Notes: generated by a model from the sequence alone, not told the origin. DNA of 5,391 nt from Actinomycetota bacterium (GCA_005885565.1 VAXK01000281.1:1-5391); one strand, 5' to 3'. Shown: positions 1 to 5,391, numbered from the stretch's first letter. Translations and numbers: made by a program.

Positions 1-212
1 TCGCACCAGCGCGGGTGACTCCGGCGCAGTTTCGGCGCGTTGGGCTCGGCATGAACGTCAGGCGCGTGCGCCGGCTCCTCGGCGCCCCGGATGAAAGCGC
101 TCGCGCCGGCGGGCAGCTGTGCTGGGACTACGGCACCCCGCTCTCGAAAGGCGGCATGTATGCCGTGTGCTTCCGGCACGGCAAGGTGAGCTACAAGTCG
201 CGCGGCTACTAG
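1..212 (+). CDS. BamE/SmpA-like small protein, C-terminal part (5' end outside window)
   Basis: The frame is open from the left edge (first full codon at position 3) to a TAG at 210-212. A GTG at 15 could start a 65-residue protein, but the codons before it are also open and no ribosome binding site is visible, so the true start is probably upstream, where a signal peptide would be expected. The visible part reads F-R-R-V-x-L-G-M, then V-R-R-L-L-G-x-P-D, then a Trp/Tyr strand and a final F-R-H-G-K-V strand. This is the helix-helix-strand layout of the BamE/SmpA/OmlA fold, whose signature is 'GM...V...LG.PD...G..W.Y...F..GKV'. In diderms BamE is a lipoprotein of the outer-membrane assembly complex. 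Monoderm actinobacteria carry secreted or lipid-anchored proteins of the same fold with unknown roles, and that is the likelier case here. The fold assignment is moderately firm; the function is unknown. Confidence 0.6.
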   Translation, partial: APARVTPAQFRRVGLGMNVRRVRRLLGAPDESARAGGQLCWDYGTPLSKGGMYAVCFRHGKVSYKSRGY

Positions 213-225
213 CTAGTAGCCTCGC
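200..225. repeat. 26-bp near-perfect palindrome at gene junction (operator or terminator hairpin)
   Basis: The core GGCTACTAGCTAGTAGCC (204-221) is an 18-bp perfect palindrome centred between 212 and 213. After one mismatch (203/222) three more pairs match (200-202 with 223-225), giving 12 of 13 paired positions. It contains two CTAG tetramers, which are usually scarce in bacterial genomes. It covers the stop codon of the BamE-like gene and ends 5 bases before the kinase GTG. As RNA it could fold into a 7-bp stem with loop AGCT and 3 more pairs below a mismatch. No T-run follows, so a classical intrinsic terminator is not shown. As DNA it could bind a dimeric regulator. A weak TANNNT -10-like box (TAGCCT, 217-222) lies in the right arm, 8 bases before the kinase start, which would suit an operator over a near-leaderless promoter. 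The palindrome is seen directly; its role is inference. Confidence 0.6.
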
Positions 226-230
226 CCCGC

Positions 231-1190
231 GTGGCGATCGTTCTCGGCGTCGACGGCGGCAACTCGAAGACCGAGCTCGTCGCGGCGAGCCTGGAGGGCG
301 ACCTCGTCGCGCGCGCTCGCGGGCCGGGGAACAACGCGCACTTCGCCGGAGTCGACGCGACCGTCGACTTCCTCGCGCGGCTCGTCGCCGAGTCCGGGCT
401 CGGCGATCCGGCGACGCACGGCGTCTTCTACCTCTGCGGCGTGGACGTTCCGGCCGACCGCGAAGCCCTGACGACCGCGCTCGAGCGCACGTCCTGGCTC
501 GAGCGTGCGTCGGTCGACAACGATGTCTTCGGATTGCTGCGAGCCGGGACGGAAGAGGGCGACGCGGTTGCCGTCGTCTGCGGCGCCGGCATCAACTGCG
601 CGGGCCGCTCCGGCGACGGACGGGTCGCGCGCTACCCGTCGCTCGGCTGGGAGTCCGGCGACTGGGGCGGCAGCGTGATGCTCGGGCGCGAGGTTCTCTT
701 CCTCGCCGCGCGGGCCGAGGACGGGCGCGGCGAGCCGACGGTGCTGAGCGGCCTCGTCCGCGAGCACTTCGGCCTGCCGGTGGCGGAGGTCGGCGAGGCC
801 GTCCGCTACCGCCGGATCCCGCTGGCTCGGCTCGGCGAGCTGGCGCCCCGAGTCGTGGACGCTGCCGAGTCGGGCGACTCGGTCTCGCGGCGACTCGTCG
901 AGCGACTGGCCGACGAGGTCGTTCTGATGGCGACGCGCGCGCTCGCCGACCTCGGCTTGACCGAGCGGCCGGTGCGGGTGCTGCTCGGCGGCGGGATGCT
1001 GCGATCGGCGACAGGGTTGCTCTACGACGAGGTCGTCGCGCGACTCGCGCGGGCCGCGCCGCACGCGAGGCCGACCGCCGTCACCGAGCCTCCGGTCCTC
1101 GGCGCGGCGCTGGACGCACTCGACGCGGCAGGCGCTACCCCGGCAGCTGCCGTTCGCCTCCGCGCCGCGCTTTGCTCCTATAGCGCGTAG
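231..1190 (+). CDS. BadF/BadG/BcrA/BcrD-family sugar kinase (N-acetylglucosamine kinase-like)
   Basis: A 319-residue cytoplasmic ATPase of the actin/hexokinase/Hsp70 superfamily, complete and of normal family length. The N-terminal phosphate-1 loop is VDGGNSKT (residues 7-14). VDNDVF (95-100) supplies Asp98 as probable catalytic base. The second phosphate loop is VVCGAGINCAGR (115-126). The adenosine-side glycine motif is LLGGGM (251-256). The GDWGG segment (143-147) stands where N-acetylglucosamine kinases have their GDEGS-type motif. The cysteine-containing iron-sulfur segment of true BcrA/HgdC dehydratase activases is not seen, so phosphorylation of an amino sugar or related hexose, as in cell-wall sugar recycling, is likelier than dehydratase activation. 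The exact sugar cannot be told. The start is GTG at 231, directly before the MAIVLGVDGG strand; no Shine-Dalgarno sequence is visible. The gene follows the BamE-like gene after 18 bases, and its 3' end overlaps the convergent HicB-like gene. Confidence 0.9.
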   Translation: MAIVLGVDGGNSKTELVAASLEGDLVARARGPGNNAHFAGVDATVDFLARLVAESGLGDPATHGVFYLCGVDVPADREALTTALERTSWLERASVDNDVFGLLRAGTEEGDAVAVVCGAGINCAGRSGDGRVARYPSLGWESGDWGGSVMLGREVLFLAARAEDGRGEPTVLSGLVREHFGLPVAEVGEAVRYRRIPLARLGELAPRVVDAAESGDSVSRRLVERLADEVVLMATRALADLGLTERPVRVLLGGGMLRSATGLLYDEVVARLARAAPHARPTAVTEPPVLGAALDALDAAGATPAAAVRLRAALCSYSA

Positions 1191-1392
1191 ATGGCCGGCC
1201 GGTAGCGGGGCTCCGGAATCTCCCTGCCGGCTTCCGGGCCGCCGTCAGCCAGGCGTCCTTGGCCTTCTCGACCTCCGCGAGTGCTTCCTCGGGTGATGCC
1301 CCGAACGCCGAGCACGCTTCGAGGTCGGGTATGTCCGCGATGTAGCCGCAGTCCTCGTCGCTGTAGAAGACGTTGATGTGGTAGTCGCTCAC
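1135..1392 (-). CDS. Solitary HicB-like antitoxin-fold protein, frameshifted C-terminus
   Basis: As written, GTG at 1392 opens an 85-residue frame. The first 52 residues are a typical HicB-like domain (partial RNase H fold): YHINVFYSDED, GYIADIPDLEACSAFG and SPEEALAEVEKAKDAWL. After residue 53 the sequence turns into an Arg/Ser-rich tail unlike the family. Stepping back one base near 1235 gives EAGREIPEPRYRPAIYAL and a TAG at 1178-1180, matching the usual family ending. The corrected gene would be 1178-1392, 71 residues. Classical HicB neutralises the HicA mRNA interferase and often has an added DNA-binding domain; none is present here, and no HicA-like gene is visible nearby. It lies 52 bases after the methyltransferase stop and converges on the kinase, overlapping it by 13 bases if corrected or 56 as written. 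Codons such as ATA, TCA, GCA and GAA are more frequent than in its neighbours. It may be a pseudogene or the victim of a sequencing indel. Confidence 0.8.
   Translation of the reverse strand: MSDYHINVFYSDEDCGYIADIPDLEACSAFGASPEEALAEVEKAKDAWLTAARKPAGRFRSPATGRPSTRYRSKARRGGERQLPG
1231..1238 (-). other. Probable single-base deletion (frameshift) in the HicB-like gene
   Basis: On the minus strand the bases read CCCGGAAG (complement of 1231-1238). One extra G, giving CCCGGGAAG, changes residues 53 onward from an atypical tail to R-E-A-G-R-E-I-P-E-P-R-Y-R-P-A-I-Y, the conserved ending of short HicB-like proteins. A lost G within a short G/C run is a common sequencing or replication error. No X-XXY-YYZ slippery heptamer is present here, so programmed frameshifting is not supported. 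Confidence 0.75.
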
Positions 1393-1398
1393 CGCGAC

Positions 1399-1404
1399 AC
1401 GTTA
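1399..1404 (-). promoter_or_regulatory. Possible -10 box for leaderless HicB-like transcript
   Basis: The minus strand reads TAACGT, fitting the actinobacterial TANNNT -10 pattern, and lies six bases before the GTG at 1392. A transcript starting about seven bases downstream would begin at or next to that GTG, the usual geometry of leaderless mRNAs. No Shine-Dalgarno sequence or convincing -35 box is seen. A six-base match is weak evidence, and the gene could equally be read from the upstream methyltransferase transcript. Confidence 0.25.
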
Positions 1405-1444
1405 TCGCCGTCCGCGGACAAGCCTCGGAGCCGTGGCCTGCCGT

Positions 1445-2236
1445 CTACTTCTTGCCGATGAACACGAGGAAGTCGTCCTCGCCGGTCGGCTCGGCATCGG
1501 TGTAGGCGGCACGCACCTCGACGTCGCGGAAGCCCGCCCGCTCCAGCATCAGCACGATCTCGTCCTTGAAGTACAGCGACATCGCGAGGACGTGCTCCTC
1601 CTCGGCAATGAGGTCGCCGTCGCGCCAGAGGCCCGCCTTGATCTCGAGCGTCACGCGCTGCGCCAACGGGTCGAGGTCGAGGACTCGCGAGCGCAGCTCG
1701 TACTCCGACCCGTCGGAGGCGCGCCGACGCTCGCCCTCCGCGGGCCACGGCTTCGGCAGCACGCCGCGCTCGCCCTTCAGCCAGTACTTCCAGAGGTGCG
1801 CGTACGAGTACGGCGCCTCGTTGTCGAGCACGAGCGTCCCGCCGGGCTCGAGGTGCTCCCGGAAGCGCCGGAGCGCCTCGACGTCGTGCTCCCGCCGGCC
1901 GCCCAGGCCGAGGCCGCCGCAGACCACGATCGTCCGATACCGGCGCGGCAGGTCGAGCTCGTGCATCGCCTGGGCGTAGAGGTTCGGGGACAGTCCGTCC
2001 CGCTCGGCCCGCTCGCGGCAGGCCGCCAGCATGTCCGCGGAGATGTCGCAGCCGTCGACGTCGAGGCCGGCCCGGAGGAACGGCACGAGGAGCCGCCCCG
2101 TTCCGCAGGCGACGTCGAGCGCGGGTTGCCCGGACTCGACGAAGCGGCGGAAGTACTCGATCTCCGGGCCCTCGGTGTTGAACTCGGCCCACCACTTCGC
2201 GACCAGGCCGTAGTGCCAGGTCTGCGCCTGACTCAC
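1445..2236 (-). CDS. Class I SAM-dependent methyltransferase
   Basis: A complete 263-residue Rossmann-fold methyltransferase, cytoplasmic, with no signal peptide or membrane segment. It has a short N-terminal cap (WHYGLVAKWWAEFNTEGPEIEYF, about residues 7-29). Motif I is LDVACGTGRLL (40-50), the SAM glycine loop. GCDIS (62-66) is the acidic end of strand 2, where the ribose binds. VVCGGLGLGG (104-113) forms motif IV/post-I, and LEPGGTLVLDNE (129-140) follows the family pattern. The C-terminal half (about 178-260) is the beta-rich part with a closing AGF motif. The start is GTG at 2236-2234, overlapping the TGA of the sulfatase-like gene by 4 bases (GTGA). No good ribosome binding site precedes it, which points to coupled translation. 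The family is common in environmental actinobacteria and Chloroflexi and generally has no assigned substrate. The neighbouring membrane enzyme suggests an envelope-related small molecule or glycan precursor, but this is inference. Confidence 0.93.
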   Translation of the reverse strand: MSQAQTWHYGLVAKWWAEFNTEGPEIEYFRRFVESGQPALDVACGTGRLLVPFLRAGLDVDGCDISADMLAACRERAERDGLSPNLYAQAMHELDLPRRYRTIVVCGGLGLGGRREHDVEALRRFREHLEPGGTLVLDNEAPYSYAHLWKYWLKGERGVLPKPWPAEGERRRASDGSEYELRSRVLDLDPLAQRVTLEIKAGLWRDGDLIAEEEHVLAMSLYFKDEIVLMLERAGFRDVEVRAAYTDAEPTGEDDFLVFIGKK

Positions 2237-4722
2237 CCGTGCGCCCACGGGTACCCGCCGCGGTAGGCGAGCTCCGAGGCGACGCGGCCGCGGATCGCGA
2301 ACACGCGCACGGAATGGTCCTGCCCCTCGGCGGGCAGCAGCGCGCGCGGCAGCTCGAAGCGGAAGCGGGTCTTGTCGAGGCTCCCCTTGTCGAGGAAGCG
2401 GAGCGGCCGGAGGTCGTTCGCGGCCCCCGCGAAGATCGCCTTGCCGTCCGCGAACACGACGAGCGAGTCGACGAGCCGGTGCTTCTTCCGCGTGGCGGCG
2501 AGGCCCTTGAACGCGTATCCGCCCGCGGTCTTCGAGACCTGCACCGTCCCGGCGATCGCAGCCGGGTCGATCCGCGTCCGCTTCCCCTCCGTCGACTCGA
2601 TGTCCCGGTCGCGCAGAACGAGGTTGAGATCGCCGCCGCGCAGCTCCTCGAGCGCGAGGCGCCGGCCGGCGCCGTGCACCGCGAAGACGTCGACCGCGTT
2701 CGACCCGGGCCGCAGGGAGTCCTCGGGGACGAAGGTCGCGAAGCGCGTCTGCCCCTGGTCGAGGTGCGTGCGCGTCACCGACGCGATCGTCCCGTTCACC
2801 GCGACAGCGAGGTCGAGCTGCGCGCCGTGCGCGCCCGTGATCGCGCCGGACACGTGCGTGGGCAGGAAGTCGGTCGACGGGTCGATCGCGGCGAGGTACG
2901 AGCGGCCGTCGAGCCGGACAGCGGCCTTCGGGCTCGGCCGCACCGACAGGCTCGACACCTTCCGTCCGACCAGCTGCGGGTGCGGGCCGACACGGTAGAG
3001 CGGGTCGAACGTCCCGCTGCCGAAGGTCGCGAGCTGCTGCGCCAGCGTGCGCCGGCGGCGGGCACGGAGCTCCGCCAGCGGCCTCGTGATCTCGCCCACG
3101 TCTCGCGCCACCGAGACCGGCCCGTCCGGCGGCAGCTTCCGCCCGACGAGCGACCGGCCGTCGACGTGCCACGGGATCGGCACGTGCAGCACGTGCGCGA
3201 TCGTCGGGAGGATGTCGATCGAGGGCGCAAGCGAGTCGACGACGCGGGCCTTCTTCTGGCCCGGAAGGTGGACGAAGAGCGGGACGAAGGCGATGTCGTC
3301 CGTGTTCGTCGCCGTCGCGCGCCGGCGCTGGTCGTCGCCGCGGAAGCTCTCCCCCTCGTCGCCGGTCACGATCACGAGCGACCGGTCGTACAGGCCGGTC
3401 TGGCGGAGCTTGCGCAGGATCAGGCCGAGCGAGCGATCGGCGTAGCCGAGCTGGAGCAGGTAGCGCTGCTCGCCCTCGAGCGCCGCCCAGCTCGTCAGCC
3501 AGTGGCCCTCCTTGTAGCCGTCGAGCGGCCGGTCGTCGAGCGCCCAGCGCCGGCCGGAAGGCAGGTAGACGAACGGCCAGTGCGGGAGCACCGTGTGGAG
3601 GAAGTAGAGCGTCGGCTTGGGATCCCCCGAGATCATGTCCGTGAACTGGCACACCCGCCGGCCGCACGCCTCGATCTGGCCCGACGCCGTCCGCCGCACC
3701 GGCTCCTCGCGCTGCTGGTGCCCGCCGAAGTTCCCCCAGCTGTCCGAGATCGGCGGCAGGTGCGTCGCGTACGGCTGCGGGACGAGGAGGTGCAGGTAGA
3801 CGATCCCGGCGTCGGAGGCGAGGGAGCCCGTCGTGTCCTCCACGGCCTGCCCGTTCGCCTGTGGCTGGTCCTTGCAGAGGCTCTTCGGGCACAGGTGCGT
3901 GATCGCCTCGATCACGCGCAGGCGGTAGCTCTTGCCGAGCAGCGTGAAGAGGTTGTGCGGGTACTCGGAGAAGATCGGGAGCTTGTTCCGCACCGGCTTC
4001 CGCCCGGTGAGGATGGCGGGCACGTTCCCCTCCGTGAGCCAGTCCGCGGTCGTCGCGCTCCGGTACCACGTCGAGCTCGCGGCGAGCGACGCGAAGTTGG
4101 GGTAGCGCCCCGCGTCGACCTCCTCGTTCCGGTTCATCAACGAGACCGTCGTCAGCTCGTCGAAGACGACGAGGACGACGGGCGTCTTCGACCTGACCGT
4201 CGTGGCCGCCTCCACCTTCGGCGTGTCGGCGAAGACGAGCTTCGACGCGGGCGAGTCGAGCAGGAAGAGCGCCACGAAGACGAGCGGCGCCGGGACGAGG
4301 ACGCTCAGGAAGGAGCGGAACGGCCGCGCGCGCAGGTAGATCGCCGCCGCAGCCACGCCCGCGCCCGCCGCCGCGACGAGCGCCGTGACCCCCGAGAGCG
4401 AGTCCGACTTCGTCAGCACGTGCAGCACGACGACGGCCGAGAGACCGCCGACGAAGACGAGGTGGAGCGTCCGCGCGAGCGGCCGGCTGACGAGGTCGGC
4501 CACGAGCTCGAGGGCGAGGAACGCGGCGGGCGGCAGGAGCGTGATCGCGAGCGCGAAGAGCACGATCTCCCGCGTCGTCGAGCCGCGGATGGCGAAGAAC
4601 GCGGCGTTCTTGCCGAGGATGTCGAGCAGCGGCTGCGCGAGCGCGAACGCCGAGAGCACGGTCAGGTGCGCGCCGTTCCGCGCCCCGAGGTGCAGACGGG
4701 ACTCAGGGGCGGGGGCGGGCAA
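2233..4722 (-). CDS. Membrane-anchored sulfatase-like / phosphotransferase (alkaline phosphatase superfamily)
   Basis: About 829 residues from a TTG at 4722. Hydrophobic segments lie near residues 53-75, 84-103, 111-130 and 138-156, with a weaker one at 20-36. They are followed by an extracytoplasmic catalytic domain (about 181-545) and two beta-rich C-terminal modules (about 601-690 and 725-829). The catalytic domain opens with PVVLVVFDEL (metal ligand Asp188). In TEGNVPAILTGR, Thr230 occupies the nucleophile position that is Cys/Ser in true sulfatases, as in LtaS-type phosphoglycerol transferases. LHTVLPHWPF gives His376 and His381. VTGDEGESF gives Asp455, but Glu456 replaces the usual His of the DHG metal motif. 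Likely role: hydrolysis of, or transfer of a phospho-group to, a surface polymer; true sulfatase activity is unlikely without Cys/Ser. The start is uncertain: TTG 4722 overlaps the upstream methyltransferase by 20 bases, GTG 4659 would shorten it by 21 residues, and neither has a Shine-Dalgarno sequence. The downstream methyltransferase overlaps by 4 bases. Confidence 0.9.
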   Translation of the reverse strand: MPAPAPESRLHLGARNGAHLTVLSAFALAQPLLDILGKNAAFFAIRGSTTREIVLFALAITLLPPAAFLALELVADLVSRPLARTLHLVFVGGLSAVVVLHVLTKSDSLSGVTALVAAAGAGVAAAAIYLRARPFRSFLSVLVPAPLVFVALFLLDSPASKLVFADTPKVEAATTVRSKTPVVLVVFDELTTVSLMNRNEEVDAGRYPNFASLAASSTWYRSATTADWLTEGNVPAILTGRKPVRNKLPIFSEYPHNLFTLLGKSYRLRVIEAITHLCPKSLCKDQPQANGQAVEDTTGSLASDAGIVYLHLLVPQPYATHLPPISDSWGNFGGHQQREEPVRRTASGQIEACGRRVCQFTDMISGDPKPTLYFLHTVLPHWPFVYLPSGRRWALDDRPLDGYKEGHWLTSWAALEGEQRYLLQLGYADRSLGLILRKLRQTGLYDRSLVIVTGDEGESFRGDDQRRRATATNTDDIAFVPLFVHLPGQKKARVVDSLAPSIDILPTIAHVLHVPIPWHVDGRSLVGRKLPPDGPVSVARDVGEITRPLAELRARRRRTLAQQLATFGSGTFDPLYRVGPHPQLVGRKVSSLSVRPSPKAAVRLDGRSYLAAIDPSTDFLPTHVSGAITGAHGAQLDLAVAVNGTIASVTRTHLDQGQTRFATFVPEDSLRPGSNAVDVFAVHGAGRRLALEELRGGDLNLVLRDRDIESTEGKRTRIDPAAIAGTVQVSKTAGGYAFKGLAATRKKHRLVDSLVVFADGKAIFAGAANDLRPLRFLDKGSLDKTRFRFELPRALLPAEGQDHSVRVFAIRGRVASELAYRGGYPWAHG
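2235..2252 (-). promoter_or_regulatory. Hairpin over the sulfatase-like stop / methyltransferase start
   Basis: On the minus strand ACCCGTG, loop GGCG, CACGGGT form a perfect 7-bp stem with a 4-base loop. The 3' arm includes the last Gly codon of the upstream gene and the first two bases of the methyltransferase GTG start. Folded, it would hide that start, while a ribosome finishing the upstream gene would melt it, so it could enforce translational coupling across the GTGA overlap. The stem is seen directly; GC-rich stems arise easily by chance in such DNA, so the role is tentative. Confidence 0.35.
4698..4719 (+). other. Canonical G-quadruplex motif at methyltransferase / sulfatase-like junction
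   Basis: The plus strand carries four G-runs: 4698-4700 (3 G), 4706-4709 (4), 4711-4715 (5) and 4717-4719 (3), with loops of 5, 1 and 1 bases. This meets the standard G3+N1-7 rule. Both flanking genes are on the minus strand, so the G-rich strand is the template strand and the mRNA is C-rich. It overlaps the TGA of the upstream methyltransferase and the first codons of the sulfatase-like gene. It might cause transcriptional pausing between the genes, but such runs can arise by chance at this base composition. Confidence 0.45.
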
Positions 4723-5391
4723 GATAGAGGACCCGTGTGCCGGAGGCGAGCTCCTCGGAGCGCGCGACGTCGAAGCGCTCCTCGAGGCAGCGCTCGAACC
4801 ACTCTCGCCGGTAGTCGGGATGGTCGTGCTCGCGCTTGCGGCGGAGGAGCCGCGCGACCATCGGGTCGTCGGGGGTCGGGAACTCGACGACGAGCGAGGC
4901 CGAGAGGCTCCGAAGCCACTCGACCACCTCCACGACAGGCACGTTGCCCCCGATCGAGAGGTGGTGGACGAGCGCGAGGCAGAGCGCCAGGTCGGGCGTG
5001 CCCCGCTCCGGGAGCGAGCGGCGCTCGAGGCCGCGCCAGCCAAGGCCGGGCGAGGGGTCGGCGAGGTTCATCGTCAGGGGAAGAATGGTGCTCGCCCCCT
5101 CGGCCTTCAAGGCCTCGTAGAGCCGGTCGACGACGACCTCGTCCGCGTCGACGGCGACCACGTGCTCCGCCGTCTCGGCGGCGATGCGCGCGTGGCCGCC
5201 CTCGTTGCAGCCGAGATCCCAGACGACGCGCGGGCGATCCGCCGCGACCGCCTCGGCCACGAAGCGCGCCTTGCGCTCGGCGTCCTCGTCGCTATAGGTG
5301 GTCGTCGGCCCGTAGCCGGACCAGGCTGAGCTCCCCGCCCGGGACGCGAGCCCGCCGGCGAGCTTCTCCAGCCGCTTGACGTTCGCGAGGA
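4703..5391 (-). CDS. Class I SAM-dependent methyltransferase, C-terminal part (5' end outside window)
   Basis: The frame is open from the right edge (first full codon ends at 5389) to TGA at 4703-4705, showing 228 residues. The GTG at 5260 could be mistaken for a start, but the codons before it (LANVKRLEKLAGGL, then WSGYGPTTTYSDEDAERKARFV) look like family sequence, so the gene begins outside the window. Motif I is VVWDLGCNEGGHARIA, about 5227-5180. It is followed by VVAVDAD (acidic end of strand 2), a MNLADPSPGLGW segment, LALCLALVHHL (motif IV region) and VVEFPTPDDPMV near the end. This matches, from memory, the C-terminal half of long (about 400-residue) methyltransferases sometimes labelled nodulation NoeA-related, whose substrates are generally unknown. 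It is the first visible gene of the minus-strand block. With the TTG start of the next gene the two overlap by 20 bases, suggesting one transcript. The methyltransferase class is secure; the subfamily label is not. Confidence 0.9.
   Translation of the reverse strand, partial: LANVKRLEKLAGGLASRAGSSAWSGYGPTTTYSDEDAERKARFVAEAVAADRPRVVWDLGCNEGGHARIAAETAEHVVAVDADEVVVDRLYEALKAEGASTILPLTMNLADPSPGLGWRGLERRSLPERGTPDLALCLALVHHLSIGGNVPVVEVVEWLRSLSASLVVEFPTPDDPMVARLLRRKREHDHPDYRREWFERCLEERFDVARSEELASGTRVLYLARPRP

Noticed and set aside
479..511. 15-base direct repeat (two mismatches, period 18) in the kinase gene
   Set aside because: It encodes LERTSWLERAS and is only two copies; it looks like chance or minor in-frame duplication.
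119..1183. A plus-strand frame of 354 codons inside the kinase gene
   Set aside because: It is almost entirely Arg, Ala and Gly, a frame-shifted shadow of the kinase, whose motifs are intact in the other frame.
1231..1238. Programmed -1 frameshift in the HicB-like gene
   Set aside because: No slippery heptamer or clear downstream structure is present, and such small proteins are not known for it; a base deletion is simpler.
1384..1398. Small hairpin (GTCGC / GCGAC) around the HicB-like start codon
   Set aside because: A five-base stem is expected often by chance in GC-rich DNA.
1410..1419. Ten-base palindrome GTCCGCGGAC in the gap after the second methyltransferase
   Set aside because: Short and GC-only, without T-run or flanking promoter elements; not enough to call an operator or terminator.
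2237..4069. Long extension of the second methyltransferase frame upstream to 4069
   Set aside because: Everything before the GTG at 2236 is Arg/Ala/Pro-rich shadow of the membrane enzyme gene; family-like sequence begins at that GTG.
4723..5043. Upstream extension of the membrane enzyme frame to 5043
   Set aside because: This part lies within the methyltransferase gene, is Ser/Arg-rich without pattern, and lacks family-like sequence; the real protein begins near 4659-4722.
2239..5379. A plus-strand frame open for about 1046 codons opposite the minus-strand genes
   Set aside because: Its translation is Arg/Glu/Val-rich low-complexity sequence without domain motifs, the usual mirror of GC-rich codon use. 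The minus strand holds clear conserved motifs throughout.

Overview
The DNA is very GC-rich (roughly 70% by eye) and densely coding, with short gaps, GTG/TTG starts and few Shine-Dalgarno sequences. Together with the protein families present, this suggests an actinobacterium, possibly of the Thermoleophilia (Gaiellales/Solirubrobacterales) type. That placement is inferred from composition and family resemblance, not from a marker gene. No rRNA, tRNA, CRISPR array, insertion sequence or phage gene was seen, and no stretch longer than about 50 bases lacks a gene.

Left part (1-1190, plus strand): the 3' end of a small BamE/SmpA-like protein is followed after 18 bases by a complete BadF/BcrA-type sugar kinase resembling N-acetylglucosamine kinase. 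A long palindrome (18 bp perfect, 26 bp with one mismatch) covers the stop codon of the first gene and most of the gap. It may be an operator, a terminator hairpin, or both.

Middle (1135-1392, minus strand): a short solitary HicB-like gene converges on the kinase and overlaps its 3' end. It appears to have lost one G near position 1235. Restoring that base gives a 71-residue protein with a family-like C-terminus.

Right part (1445-5391, minus strand): a tight block of three genes. In transcription order these are the C-terminal part of a class I SAM methyltransferase that runs off the window, an alkaline-phosphatase-superfamily (sulfatase-like) membrane protein with an extracytoplasmic catalytic domain, and a second class I methyltransferase. 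The last two overlap by 4 bases (GTGA). The likely theme is modification of an envelope or surface molecule, with two cytoplasmic methyl transfers and one extracytoplasmic phospho- or sulfo-group transfer or hydrolysis. The substrate cannot be read from the sequence.

No clearly undescribed system is evident. The points most worth a second look are the palindrome at 200-225, the His-to-Glu change in the sulfatase-like metal motif, the HicB frameshift, and structured DNA/RNA elements at the junctions of the minus-strand block.
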